This document shows, one piece after another, positions 31,796 through 42,535 of a DNA stretch of 64,000 bases. The stretch is from Ovis canadensis (lineage: Eukaryota; Chordata; Mammalia; Artiodactyla; Bovidae): contig NC_091255.1 of NCBI RefSeq assembly GCF_042477335.2, positions 39,472,501-39,536,500 on the forward strand, in the 5' to 3' direction. How positions within the stretch are numbered: the first letter of the stretch is position 1; each line of letters begins with the position of its first letter. The notes under the pieces are model-generated. The model was not told the DNA's origin, ran no database searches, and saw only the letters and a list, made by a program, of their open reading frames with translations. Made by a program: the position numbers and the translations under genes.

Positions 31796-32290
31796 ACAGC
31801 TCTAAAAAGAAGAAAGCCTTATGGCTAATAGACATGAAGATAACTCAGCCGCACATGTAATCAGCTGCTTTTCTTCTGTCAAGTTGTCTAAGCTTCAGGA
31901 CAACAGCACTCTGTGTTGTTGATGAAAGCATCACTTGATGACATGCAAGTGTACGCATGGATGCTGGCAGGGTAAATAAAAACTGTTTGGAGACCTGGTG
32001 GGCCAATTAGATCTTTTTTTTTTTTTTTAGAGAAAGTCTTTGGCAACTTTTAATATTTATCCTTAGAAAATGATCACAGACACACCTGGAAATTTAGATC
32101 AAGGATGTGCATTGCAGCAGAGTTGTGAATTGTAGTGTAAAAAGTTAAGGAGCTATCTGTCATCTAAGGTTGGCTAAAAATTAAGATTTAGTTTTCACAG
32201 TGGAATATTCTGAAACTGGTTTTTTTGTTTGTTTGTTTTAGTGATGATAAAGGATGATAGCCCAGTTTAAAAATTATAAAACAGAAGTAT
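31796..32290 (+). mobile_element. Old LINE-1, continuation
   Basis: GCCTTATGGCTAATAGACAT, then AAACTGTTTGGAGACCTGG, TATTTATCCTTAGAAAATGA and GGATGTGCATTGCAGCAGAG follow the L1M ORF2 end. A T16-type run (32,014-32,029) interrupts it. Confidence 0.6.
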
Positions 32291-32396
32291 AGTATGTCAT
32301 ATATATATATGTCAAAATTCTTTATCTTGCTATTTTTAGCACATTAACACACATAGTGGAAGGATATGGATGAATGATCAAATTGATGAATTCCAT

Positions 32397-32745
32397 GAGG
32401 GTATGGAATCTAAGAAGTAATGATACAAATGAACTTACTTACAAAACAGAAAGAGACTCACAGACTTAAGAGAACAAAGTTATGATTGCCGTGGGGGAAC
32501 GATGTCGGGAAGGGATAGTTTGGGGTGGACATGTACACACTGCTGCTGTATTTTAAGTGGACAACCAACAGAGACCTACTGTAGAGCACAGGGAACACTG
32601 CTCGTTATGTGGCAGCTTGGACGGGAGGGGAGTTTGGGGAAGAATGCATACATGTTTATGTATGGCTGAGTCCCTTCGTGGTTCACTGAATCTATCACAA
32701 TATTGTTTGTTAATCAGCTATACCCCAATATAAAATAAAAAGTTT
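32397..32745 (+). mobile_element. LINE-1 3' end (ruminant type)
   Basis: GAACTTACTTACAAAACAGA, CAACCAACAGAGACCTACTG, AGCACAGGGAACACTGCTC, CTATACCCCAATATAAAATA: the L1 3' UTR with A-rich end near 32,745. Confidence 0.93.
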
Positions 32746-32794
32746 AAAGTGAAAAAAAACCCTCTCCCCACAAGACTCATGCTCCTCAGGATTG

Positions 32795-32998
32795 TCATAA
32801 TCATGAAAAACAAGAAGGTGTCACAGACCAGGGGTGCCTGGGAGACACGACAACTACACAGCTACTACACTACACGCTGGGCTTGTTCCTGGAACTGGAA
32901 GAGGACATCAGTGGAAAACGGATGAAACCCAGAGCTTGGAGTTCAGTTAAGTGTAATATATCAGCATCAGGTTCTTGATTTTGACAAATGTACTGCAG
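32795..32998 (+). mobile_element. Probable old LINE-1 3' UTR
   Basis: GTCACAGACCAGGGGTGCCT, GAACTGGAAGAGGACATCAG and TTGATTTTGACAAATGTACT resemble an L1M-type 3' UTR (TTCTTAGTTTTGACAAATGTACC). Class by eye. Confidence 0.5.
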
Positions 32999-32999
32999 T

Positions 33000-33225
33000 C
33001 ATGGGATCCCTGGTGGCTCAGATGGCAAAGAATCTGCCCAAACATTAAAAAAAATATTTTTTAAATCTGCCTGCAATACAGGAGACCAGGGTTCAATGCT
33101 GGATCGGGAAGATCCCCTGGAGGAGAAAATGGCAACCCACTCCAGTATTCTTGCCTGGGAAATCCCATGGACAGAGGAACCTGGCAGGCTACAGTTCATG
33201 GACAAGAATGAGAGACTGAACACAC
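33000..33225 (+). mobile_element. Bov-tA SINE with a 33-bp internal insertion
   Basis: GATCCCTGGTGGCTCAGATG to AGGCTACAGTTCATGGAC. AATCTGCC at 33,031-33,038 is repeated at 33,064-33,071; between lies an AT-rich palindromic tract that the SINE consensus lacks. The last part after GTTCATGG lacks the GGTCGCAAAGAG words. Confidence 0.94.
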
Positions 33226-33656
33226 ATCAATATTGTATAATAAAGAATGATCACATTTATAAATAAAGTGATATTATAGAAATTTATTTGTGAACATGGA
33301 ATAATGTGAAAAAAATAACAAATAATACAGCATAATTCTATTGAAATGGTTTTTACATTGGCGGTTTGTTTTTGCTTAACTCTTATTTTCTAATTACAAA
33401 AATATGCATTATGTATAGGATACACAATAAAGTTTAAAACATTCCTGAAGGTGATCGTGGGGCAGGTGCAGTTCTCAAGCCTCTGGTCTCATGAGTTGGG
33501 ATCCGGGGTTTTCTGGCCATGCACCTGCTCCTTGTAACTTTCAGGCCACAGAAAGTTTGTCTCCTCTGGTGATATATTTAAGTAAATATTCCATTATTCT
33601 AACTATGACCTAACATATCTTACCTTTGCTTAAGGCAGTCCATTCAAGACAGAAGG
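33226..33656. other. AT-rich sequence, no feature recognised
   Basis: Possibly the end of an old LINE-1 (TACACAATAAAGTTTAAAAC near 33,422), otherwise unassigned. Confidence 0.4.
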
Positions 33657-33745
33657 GTAGGGACCTCCCTGGCAGTCTAGTGGTCGGGATTCTGTGCTTC
33701 CATAGCCGGGGACCTGGGTTCCATCCATGGTCATGTGGCCAAAAC
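33657..33745 (+). mobile_element. CHR-family SINE, short
   Basis: GGGACCTCCCTGGCAGTCTAG, GGGGACCTGGGTTCCATCC and TGGCCAAAACAAAAACAAG. Confidence 0.82.
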
Positions 33746-34487
33746 AAAAACAAGATGGAAGGGTAAACTGTGAGTCGTGATGTAAGTAAAAAGAAAAAGA
33801 AAAAGCAGGAAACATTATTTCCTTCTGGGTTGATTATTTATATGATTTTTCAGAGAAGATGACAACCAGCTGAATGAGAGAGAAAAAAACAAGATCACTA
33901 TGCTCAAACACTGTTATTGAAAAACTGAAGACAAAAAAACATAAATAACCATTTAGCCTACTTCATGTTGATCACAAAATCACAGCCCTGCCATATTTGG
34001 AATAAATAGCCTAACACTTGAATGCAAATGTGACTGATCATTTATTATAATATTTTGGACATGGATCCATATCCTGCAATCTTTTTAGATGCTTGCCTTA
34101 CCCAGAAATGAATTAGCTGGAGGGTTTCCAAGCTGTCATTTGGACTTAAAAGAATGTAAATACCCCATGACAACTGAGTTCCCAGTAGCTTTCAAGTTCG
34201 TGGAAATCAGGCAACAGTAGATGAAAGTGTGTTCAGAAGCCCAGAGACCCATCTGCCCGCCTCCTGCCCCCATGGGCCTCCCACTCGCCTGGGCTGTGCT
34301 TCAAAATTAATTTCTGTGCATCTCTGAGACTTTATGGTTTTCAAGGGCCTTTCTCAGGAACACAGTGGCTCATGTATGCCTGGGGTTACAGACAAGCCAC
34401 TCCTATACGAGGCAGCCCTGGTGCCAGTAGACAGGTCAAGAAATGGAAAGAAATGAATAGATTTGAGACACATTTAGAGACTAGACT
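33746..34487. other. Unique sequence, no feature recognised
   Basis: No recognised repeat or coding signal over about 740 bases. Confidence 0.5.
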
Positions 34488-34600
34488 CAGTGATTTTTTT
34501 GACCACATGGTGTGCAGAACTTCCCCCACCAGGGATCAAACCTGGGCCCCCTGCTTTAGAAGCACAAAGTCTTCACCACTGGACCACCAGGGAAGTCCTA
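34488..34600 (-). mobile_element. CHR-family SINE
   Basis: TTTTTTGACCACATGGTGTG, CCACCAGGGATCAAACCTGG and CCACTGGACCACCAGGGAAG. Confidence 0.86.
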
Positions 34601-34947
34601 GACTCTGGTTTTTGAAAATTGCTTGGATGCTACCGATGAGAGAAAGGATAAAGGGTAAAGATGTTTTCGGTATTGGGCAATTGGGTGAGTGGGTGGGTAC
34701 ACCTGCCAACCACATATGAAACCAAGAAGGAAGAACTGGATTGGAGAGGATGATGGAGTCTGCTTTGGCTTCGAGTTTGACAAACCAAAGGAAGGTTGTC
34801 CATGTGGAACTTTTCAGTAAGGAATTGGTTGTGTGAAGATGTAGAACTTTCACACGCGTCGTGATTGAAAAGTCACTATTTTAAACAACAGGGGTTGGTA
34901 GGAAGAGAAGGCATCTTGTGTAAAATAAGGAAAGAGCATAAGAGATG
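34601..34947. other. Unique sequence, no feature recognised
   Basis: Short G-rich (GGGTGAGTGGGTGGG) patch near 34,682; nothing else recognised. Confidence 0.45.
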
Positions 34948-35155
34948 TCTTTAAAAGGGATAACCAACGAGGTCCTACTGTATAGGACAGGGAACGCTGC
35001 TCAATGTTGTGTGGCAGCCTAGATGGAGGGCAAGGGCTGAGAATGGATACATGTTTACGTACAGCTGAGGCACTTCACTGTTCACCTGAAAACTCACAAC
35101 ACTGATAATCGGCTATAATCCAATATAAAATAAAAAGTTTTTTTTTTTTAAAGAG
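34948..35155 (+). mobile_element. LINE-1 3' end (ruminant type)
   Basis: ATAACCAACGAGGTCCTACT, GGGAACGCTGCTCAATGTTG, CGGCTATAATCCAATATAAA and a T10-type run after AAAAG. Closely parallels 32,565-32,745. Confidence 0.93.
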
Positions 35156-35366
35156 AAAGGGAGAGCAGCCTAATAGAAAAATAAGCATAATTTTTATCAT
35201 CCAGACTCCTAAGCTCATTACAGGAATGAGGGGGCAAAACAAGGTAAGTAGTGTCACAGTTTCCTTCCCCTCTGCTGACCACCCCCTGGTTCCAAGCCAG
35301 TCAGTGTCTCACACCCATCTCCTGGAGGCTTGGGATGCTGAGTCCACCGGAGGACCTGGACTTCCC

Positions 35367-35652
35367 TTCAGTTCAGTCGCTCAGTTGAGTCCGGCTCTTT
35401 GTGACCCAATGGACTGCAGCACGCCAGGCTTCCCTGTCCATCACCAACTCCCGGAGCTTTCTCAAACTCATGTCCATCAAGTTGGTGATGCCATCCAATC
35501 ATCTCATCCTCTGTCATCCCCTTCTCCTCTCGCCTTTAGTCTTTCCCAGCATCAGGGTCTTTTCCAATGAGTCAGTTCTTCGCATAAGGTGGCCAAAGTA
35601 TTGGAGTTTCAGCTTCAGCATCAGTCCTTCTGATGAATATTCAGGATTTCCC
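35367..35652 (-). mobile_element. BovB LINE 3' fragment
   Basis: TTCAGTTCAGTCGCTCAGTTG tail, GGACTGCAGCACGCCAGGC, AGGTGGCCAAAGTATTGG, TCTGATGAATATTCAGGA. 5'-truncated at about 285 bp. Confidence 0.95.
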
Positions 35653-36082
35653 TACTCACCGGCAATTGCTAGGTACCTACAGTGTCTGTTCTATATCGTG
35701 CTAAGCTTCTGTTGGTCCATAGAAACCATCATATGGTTCCCCCTTCTCAGAACAGTCAAGACGCTTGGTCTGTTGCAGGGACCCCTAGAAGTGTAATTCT
35801 CCTGACAGCGTGGAAGAACAAGACTGTCTTTGTTGAAAGCGTGGCTGAATTTGCTTCAGGAACACATGTAGATCTGGAAAAGATGGAAACAAGGACACTC
35901 ACTGTCCCTTCCCCTTTATTGTTGCACATAATCAAGGCCCAACCATAAACTCTCCGAGGGTGGTACTCTGCATTTGGCACCATCTGAGCTGAAGCTCAAA
36001 TAGTGCCAGTCGTCACACACTTCTTAGATATCTTATTCACTAATAAGCCTCAATGCCTTTGTATGCTTACTAGGAAGGCATA
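35653..36082. other. Unique sequence, no feature recognised
   Basis: No recognised repeat or domain. Confidence 0.5.
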
Positions 36083-36297
36083 CATGCTCCGTTGCTAAGT
36101 CATGTCCAACTCTTTTGTGGCCACGTGTGTTGTAGCCCACCAGACTCCTCTGTCCTTGGGATTTCCCAGGCAAGAGTACTGGAGTGGGTTGCCATTTCCT
36201 CCTCCAGGGACCTTACCAACTCAGGGATTGAGCCTGAGTCTTCTGTATCCCCTGCATTGGCAGGCAGCGTCTTTACCACTGAGCCACCTGGGAAGCC
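36083..36297 (-). mobile_element. Bov-tA SINE
   Basis: CCGTTGCTAAGTCATGTCCAA to TGAGCCACCTGGGAAGCC. An extra CTTCTGTATC-like stretch precedes CCCTGCATTGGCAGG. Confidence 0.95.
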
Positions 36298-36518
36298 TTA
36301 CTTGTTAGGGAAGATGGAGTTAATAGTTAGGCTTTGCATCAGGACAGGCAAAGATAGAAGAGGTTGGACGGCAACCACAGCAGGCTGCTTGGTTTTGACA
36401 CACCAAGGAATGAGGTTTTGAGGAACCTCTTGGGGACCACTTGAAAGTAACTGATGAACAAAGCAGAGGAGGCGTTGTTCTTGCTTGAGCTCCAAGGATT
36501 AGAATTTGAGCACAGGTT

Positions 36519-36692
36519 GTTGTTGTTCAGTTGCCTAGTCATGTCCGACTCTTTGAGACCCCATGGGCTGCAGCACGGCAGGACTCCCTGTCTCTCACCA
36601 GCTCCCAAAGTTGTCCATTGCATCAGTGATGCCATCTAGCCATCTCATTCTCTGACACCCTCTTCTCCTTCTGCCCTCAATCTTGTCCAGCT
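36519..36692 (-). mobile_element. BovB LINE 3' fragment
   Basis: GTTGTTGTTGTTCAGTTGCC tail, GGGCTGCAGCACGGCAGGAC, CATCTAGCCATCTCATTCTC. Only about 175 bp remains. Confidence 0.9.
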
Positions 36693-37045
36693 TCAAAACC
36701 CCTATAACCAACCCCGGGCTGGTGAGGCCCAGAAACATTTGGACAACATGAGATAAGTAAACACATATTCAAATCCTTCTGGGAACCTGGGATAAGATCA
36801 TCTTGCTTTTGGGAAAAGAATACTTGTAACATGAAATAATCCTTGATGTTGATATTTGACTTAAGATGACAATTTGATCAGCTTAGTAACTCCATCAAGA
36901 GCAAAAAATTCATATGCAGGAGATTATAGGAAAGCAGGAAGATTTAGTCTTTTGGCAGAAAGGATGGGAACCAGTCAGCCATGGCTGAGAAGTCAACAAT
37001 CCCTAAGCAAGTTGTAAAATCCAGTCTGAAAGCATGAGGAAATCT
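36693..37045. other. Unique sequence, no feature recognised
   Basis: No recognised repeat. Confidence 0.5.
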
Positions 37046-37315
37046 AGGGACTATAGCACGCCAGGCATCCACTGTTCTCCACTGCTGCTGCTGCTGCTGC
37101 TGCTAAGTCACGTCAGTCGTGTCCGACTCTGTGCGACCCCAGAGACGGCAGCCCTCCAGGCTCCCCCGTCCCTGGGATTCTCCAGGCAAGAACACTGGAG
37201 TGGGTTGCCATTGCCTTCTCCAGCATAGCACGCCAGGCATCCACTGTTCTCCACTACCTCCCCTAATTTGCTCAAATTCATATCCATTGAGTCAGTGCTG
37301 ATATCTAAGTCGTAC
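37046..37315 (-). mobile_element. BovB LINE fragment split by a Bov-A SINE
   Basis: ACTATAGCACGCCAGGCATCC before, and CTAATTTGCTCAAATTCATA, TCCATTGAGTCAGTGCTGAT after, read as one BovB 3' region once 37,084-37,255 (SINE plus duplicated target) is removed. Confidence 0.88.
37084..37224 (-). mobile_element. Bov-A SINE monomer with a 31-bp target-site duplication
   Basis: GCTGCTGCTGCTGCTGCTGC tail, GTCAGTCGTGTCCGACTCTG, CCAGGCAAGAACACTGGAGT, ending CCTTCTCCAGC: one monomer only. 37,053-37,083 and 37,225-37,255 are identical over 31 bases. Confidence 0.96.
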
Positions 37316-37663
37316 ACAGTTTAGCAGTTGAACAGCAGGAAGTCTTTGGTTATAGAGCTATAAGAGATCTAACGAATTTATACCAAGTCAAGAGGGAGAA
37401 AAAAAATTCATAAACTGAAATTAATTCTAGGAAGCATATCTCTATAGATGGGTGTGCTAACTCCCAGTGTACAGCTGCTTTGTTTTCTCATGCTATAACA
37501 GAGATAAGCAGCCTGAAAAACAGCCAGATGGTTTTATTGACTGCATGGAGCTTCTGCATCTAGTTCCTACAAATCAGTTATGAGAAGGACAAAGCTGACC
37601 ATGAAAGGCGCATTCTTAGCGGACAAATTCTTCTTCTGCAAATCATCAAGCCAGAATGTTTGT
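37316..37663. other. Unique sequence, no feature recognised
   Basis: No recognised repeat. Confidence 0.5.
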
Positions 37664-37800
37664 GCTTCTCAACTATAATGTGCCTACAAATCATCTGGGG
37701 GGTATGGTTAAAATGCAGATTCTGATTCAGGAGGTCTGAAGTGGGGCCTGAAATTTTACATTTCCAGATGATGCTGTTGGTTCATGTCACACACTAGCTA
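37664..37800 (+). mobile_element. MER5A hAT-Charlie DNA transposon
   Basis: CAAATCATCTGGGGGGTATG, GATTCTGATTCAGGAGGTCTG, GTGGGGCCTGAAATTTTAC, CAGATGATGCTGTTGG follow MER5A word for word apart from point changes. Confidence 0.85.
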
Positions 37801-38509
37801 GTTGACTTTTCCTATAACCTCTCATAGATAGAGCGAAATCTCATTACCCTTTCCACTTAGAACCGTAAGGTGAAAATCAACAGCTACAGGGCAACAATTT
37901 CCCTTGTATTAAGCATGGATTTAATTCTAGGCTGCCTTCACAAGATGGATGAACCTTACCAATTATTACCAGTTTAAAATAAAACGAGATTGGTGTCAAC
38001 TGTTTGTCACCCCTGTTTTACATGGCTTTTTACTACCATAACAGGTAACACGGTTGTAAATGGTTGTAACACGATTGTAAAACCTGTTGTGAGCAGCTGA
38101 ATTTACTCAGATGTCCACAACTGCTAGCAAATTGTCATGTTCAGCATTGAATTTCAGACCTGAAATTTCAAAACTTTGTGCCCTAGTAACTTGCAAAGTC
38201 AGGTTTATATATGGTTCCCCTGCTTTTTCTCTGTTAAATCACCAAATAAGAAGTTAGACTTAAGACTGAACTTGAATGAAAATCATTTGTGCACTCTTTT
38301 TTTCTATCTTCAAAAAATCAGATTTCTTACATCTTATATACTATCAGTTTCGTATGTGAAATACTTTTAAATTTTGGTTAGATTTGAAGTTCATTGGAAT
38401 CTAGTGTTTTCATGATCATATAAGAATGATTCAGTTACTTGCTGTTTCTTATTTCATCAGACTTCTAATCGTGCCATGATACTGTTTTTAAGAATACCCA
38501 GGAGTTTCT
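37801..38509. other. Unique AT-rich sequence
   Basis: Short imperfect tandem of ACACGNTTGTAAA-type words at 38,048-38,085; otherwise nothing recognised. Confidence 0.45.
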
Positions 38510-38960
38510 ACTGCCTTAGAGGGAAAACTCAAAGTCTTCACATTAAAGACTCCTTATCACACACCAACTTACTTTTTTAGTCTCATGTCTTTATGATCTA
38601 GAAGCACCAGCTTACCCACTGGTGGCCAAGTGCCTCATTTGCTTTCTTCCTACTGTCCATTCATTTACCCTCAATACCATCTCATTGGTGATCCTTTCCA
38701 GACATGAGAGCCCTAGGCAGAATGAATCACCTTCATTTACTCCCAGAATCCTCTGCTCCCATCGTTGGCCCAGCAGAGATCTCACAGGTCCTCAAAAGTC
38801 ATGGGTGTGACTGTCTTATTGCGTAGACAGTGTTGAGAATGAGAACAGGGACTATGCTTATTTCTCTTTCTAACTCTGGCATCTGAAGTAGAGCTTGGCA
38901 TATATGCTTAAGAAATCTTTGGGAAAAAAAACGTTTTTAATGAGTGAATTTTCAATGGCA
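38510..38960 (+). mobile_element. L2 LINE 3' region
   Basis: TTTCTACTGCCTTAGAGGG, CTCATTTGCTTTCTTCCTAC, TCCTTTCCAGACATGAGAG, GAGAACAGGGACTATGC, GAGCTTGGCATATATGC and TTTTTAATGAGTGAATTTT track the L2 3' end, including the GCAGGGACTTTG and CTGGCACATAG words. Confidence 0.6.
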
Positions 38961-39265
38961 CCTAGAGATGAGAGGACTGAGCGTTCCTCTATGTGGTGTA
39001 TCCGTCTTCTGTCTGTTTTAAATGTATAAGCTTATTTACTGGTTGTGAAATGAAGAGCACTGTGGTCTTTTAAAACTAAATCTTTCTACTTTAGAATGAT
39101 TGGTTAAGCACATGTTTTGTTCTGGTTTTTTTCTAGGTTGCTTTTTAAAATTTAATTAAATTATATATATACTTTTATTGAAATATAGTTGATTCACAGT
39201 GTTGAGTTAGTTTCAGCTGTAAAGTGATTCAGTTATACACACAAACACACGAATATATATTATGT

Positions 39266-39437
39266 TGTGTTCTCAGTCACCTCAGTGGTGACCAACGCTT
39301 TGTGACCCCAAGGACTGTAGCCTGCCAGGCTCCTCTGTCCATGGGATTCTCCAGACAAGAAAAGTAGCCATTCTCTTCTCCAGGGGATCTTCCTGAACTG
39401 GAAAAAGCAAATTCTTTATCATCTGAGCCACTAGGGA
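39266..39437 (-). mobile_element. Bov-tA SINE in LINE-1
   Basis: TGTTCTCAGTCACCTCAGTG to TCTGAGCCACTAGGGAA. About 35 bases around the middle (after GAACTGG) are missing. Confidence 0.92.
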
Positions 39438-39440
39438 ATA

Positions 39441-39482
<42 letters not shown>
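39441..39482. repeat. (CA)n microsatellite
   Basis: About 20 CA units. It abuts the 5' head, not the tail, of the reversed SINE, so it derives from the L1 CA/TA tract rather than from the SINE. Confidence 0.97.
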
Positions 39483-39484
<2 letters not shown>

Positions 39485-39566
39485 TTCTTTTCTTACATTC
39501 TTTTCCATTATCGCTTATTAGAAGATATTGAGTATAGTCCCCTGTGCTATACAGTAGATCCTTATT

Positions 39567-39749
39567 AGGCAAGAACACTGGAGTGGGTTGCCATTTCCTT
39601 CTCCAATGCATGAAAGTGAAAAGTGAAAGTGAAGTCGCCCAGTCATGTCCGACTCTTCGTGACCCCATGGACTGCAGCCTACCAGGCTCCTCCGACCCTG
39701 GGATTTTCCAGGCAAGAGTACTGGGATGGGGTGCCATTGCTTTCTCCGA
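39567..39749 (-). mobile_element. Bov-A2 SINE, tail-side truncated
   Basis: Begins inside the distal monomer at AGGCAAGAACACTGGAG, keeps the linker TGAAAGTGAAAAGTGAAAG and the whole proximal monomer to GGTGCCATTGCTTTCTCC. The AGC tail and half a monomer are absent. Confidence 0.94.
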
Positions 39750-40189
39750 TATATAATAGTATGTACATTGTAATCCCGAACTCCTAACTTATCCATCCCC
39801 CTCTTCTCCTTTGGTAACCATGTTTGTTTCCTATGTCTGTGACTTTATTTCTGTTTTGTAAATAAGTTGATCGATATCATTTTCTTTAGATTTCACATAT
39901 AAGCAATACCATATGATACTGGTCTTTGTCTGGCTTACTTCACTGAGTTTGATGATTTCTAGGTCCATCCACATTGCCGCAGATGGCATTATTTTCTTCG
40001 TTCTATGGCTGAGTAATATCCCATCGTGTATATGTCCCTCTCCCTGTCCAAATATCATAGAACCGCCATTCTCCCCTAAAGAAAAATTAGCAAAAAAACA
40101 AGCATATACAGAAGGACATTAACTGCATGAAGGGGAAAAAAACATTTCTGAGGGCTTTCTATTAGATGTAGTGCCGACGTACTGAGGTG

Positions 40190-40812
40190 GCGTTGACCCT
40201 CATTATTGGTGATCCCATCTTTACGAATTTGCCTTGGAGCTAAAGTTTATTTGCACCCCCCTCCCCAAATCAAGACTCAGGTTCTCTTATACTCATTGGA
40301 GGATGTGAGCAGATGTGAGGAGATGTCACCTGACAGGCATGTTCGCGTGAGGTCAGCGGGGCAAAGTCCACCCTGTCCTCCTCTGTCAGCTCATTCTGTC
40401 AACAGTGCCACATGTTTGGCATTTGTGTGCCTTTTGCTTGTGGCTTCATTGCTTAAAATGGTCCCCAAGCATATGCTGAAGTGCTGTCTGGTGTCCCTAA
40501 GCACAGGAAAGCTGTGATGTGCGTTACAGGAAGAAGTAAGGTAAATTTCCTTCAGGATGAGTTAGGCTCTGTTGGCCACAAGTTCAATGTTAATGAGCCC
40601 ATGATATATATTCGATAATGCATCTTTAAACAGACACACACGTAAAAGAAGGGAATATACTAATTGTTTGACAAAAAGTTAGCAGCCACAGGCTTTCAGG
40701 GACCTAACCCTGTACATTTCCAAGAGCCACGGTTCAGTATTTGCTATTTTGGCATTCACTAGACTTTAAAAAACATCAGTACCACGAATGACAAGAGTCA
40801 GCTGTCAATGCA
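40190..40812 (+). mobile_element. Tigger (pogo/TcMar) DNA transposon relic
   Basis: Ends resemble inverted termini (GTTGACCCTCATTATTGGTG left, CACGAATGACAAGAGTCAGC right). Inside, CTTAAAATGGTCCCCAAGCA, GCTGAAGTGCTGTCTGGTG and CTGTGATGTGCGTTACAGG correspond to the start of the Tigger transposase, whose N-terminus is a CENP-B-like DNA-binding domain. The CAGTATTTGCTATTTTGGC end block is present. The short length indicates a non-autonomous internally deleted copy; the transposase frame is broken soon after its start. Confidence 0.82.
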
Positions 40813-40814
40813 GA

Positions 40815-41030
40815 TTAACTGATATGTGTCTGAAATTTGCCTCAAGATCATCCCGAAGACCAGAAGTAGTAATATAAATGAAACAGGTTATCTCTGAGGA
40901 ACTCACTGAAGATGTCTGATGGGTGTAAGAGGGTTCATTACACTATTCTCTCAGCTTTTGTATATATTTGAAGTTGCCCATAACCAAAAGGTTTTATCCT
41001 TTAAAAAAGAGAGAGAGAGAATAGCAGAAA
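40815..41030 (+). mobile_element. Probable old LINE-1 3' end
   Basis: GGGTTCATTACACTATTCTC, TTTTGTATATATTTGAAGTT and CCATAACCAAAAGGTTTT resemble a mammalian L1M 3' terminus. A GA run follows at 41,008-41,021. Confidence 0.5.
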
Positions 41031-41681
41031 CCCAGGGGTGGCTTTTTCTTCAGGCATTAAAAAAATCATTTCGTGTATTCTATAAAGAAATATAATTATT
41101 TAGAAGTAGGATGAATTAAATTTCACATTCAGTATAAATGATCCAGGGCCACGTAAAGTTAATATATACAAATCTGCAAAAGCAAAAGACAGTGAACGAG
41201 TGTGGGCTTTATAAATCGTAAGTTAATATAGAAACTTCCATGAGGTTTTAGAAAGTGAAAAGAGAAAGGCAGGCGACATCTAAATAAAAGACCACCTTCT
41301 GCCATTTCATTGTATGAAAACTCAGTTCCTAACCTGCACTCTTGTTTATCCTGTTAATAAACCTACTTCAGGCTCCTGGGAGGGCTTTGGCCCCCTGCCC
41401 CAGCTTAGTCTCTGAAAGTTCAGAGCAGGTCAAGGGCAGGGACTGACACCCCACTGTCTCCACCAGTGTCTAGCACAATGCCTCCGCTTGCGCTCTAGCC
41501 CCTCGACGCTAATTCAAATCACTTGTGCCAAGCTAAAGCCTCTGTATCATTCCCTCCTCCCTCACCTCCTAACTGTGTTCTCCAAATGCATCCTGATGGT
41601 CTTTGAGCTCCAGGGACATTTCCCAGGATGGGGAAGGGCAGGGGAAACTAAGGGACCCCACAGCGTAGAACCACACCACTT
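41031..41681. other. Mostly unique sequence
   Basis: GGGCAGGGACTGACACCCC and GTCTAGCACAATGCCTCC (about 41,435-41,485) look like an L2 end. The rest is unassigned. Confidence 0.4.
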
Positions 41682-42535
41682 TTTTTTTTTAATGGAAGTA
41701 TAGTTGATTTACCTTGTTGTGTTAATTTCTGCTATACAGCAAAGTGATTCAGTTAAACAGAATATTCTTTTCCATTAATGGTTTATCAGAGGATATTGAA
41801 GATGGTTCCCTGTGCTGTAGAGCAGGGCCTTGTTGTTTATCTTTTCTCTATATTCTAGTTTCCATCTGCTAACCTCAAAATTTCTCTTCTCCCCTATCCC
41901 AACCCCTTCTCCCTTGACAACCACCAGCCTGTTCTCTAAGTCCTGATTCTCTTTCTGTTTCATAGATAAGTTCGTCTGCATCCTCTTTTAGATTCCACAT
42001 ATAAGTGATGTCATATGATGTTTGTCTTTCTTTTTCTGACTTACTTCCCGTAGCATGGTGATCTCTAATCCTTGGTTTTTGTTTTGTTTTGGTTTGCTAC
42101 ACCACATGGCATGTGGGATCGTAGTCCCCCCATCAGGGATAGAACCCACACCCCAAAGCATGTAGTCTTAACCACTGGACAGTCAGGAAAGTCCCAGTGT
42201 GATGATCCCTAGTGGCATTCGTGTTGCTGCTAATGGAATTGTTTTATTCTTTTCTATGGCTGAGTAACATTCCATTGTGTATATGGACCACATTTTCTTT
42301 ATCCATTCATCTTTGATGGACATTTAGGTTGCTTCCCTGTCTCGGCTATTTTGAATGGTGCTGCTATGAACATAGGGGTGCATGTATGTTTTTTAACACA
42401 GTTTTGTCCAGATTTATGCCCAGGAGCAGGATTCCTGGATCACATGGTAGTTCTATTTCCAGTTTTCTGAAGAACCTCTATACTGTTCCCCGTAGTGGCT
42501 GTGCAAACTTACATTACCACCGACAGTGTAGGGGA
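41682..42535 (-). mobile_element. LINE-1 3' half hosting a CHR SINE
   Basis: Reversed L1 from a T10 run (41,681-41,690) through GTTGATTTACCTTGTTGTG, CCCTGTGCTGTAGAGCAGG, CTTTTTCTGACTTACTTCCC, GGCTGAGTAACATTCCATTG to TACCACCGACAGTGTAGG. Confidence 0.95.
42073..42198 (-). mobile_element. CHR-family SINE in LINE-1
   Basis: TTTTGGTTTGCTACACCACA, CCCCATCAGGGATAGAACCC, TTAACCACTGGACAGTCAGG. TGATCTCTAATCC and TGATCCCTAG on either side suggest a degraded target-site duplication. Confidence 0.88.

Larger units (their letters stand above)
39135..40040 (-). mobile_element. LINE-1 3' region hosting two SINEs
   Basis: Reversed L1: TTGAAATATAGTTGATTCAC, CCTGTGCTATACAGTAGATCC, GTCTGTGACTTTATTTCTG, TGGCTTACTTCACTGAG, CTATGGCTGAGTAATATCCC. 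A Bov-tA, a CA repeat and a Bov-A2 piece interrupt it. Confidence 0.94.

Noticed and set aside
35222..35241. Second microexon-like pattern (TTACAG ... AAG/GTAAGT)
   Set aside because: The 20-base segment has a poor pyrimidine tract and no partner exon; chance is the simpler explanation.
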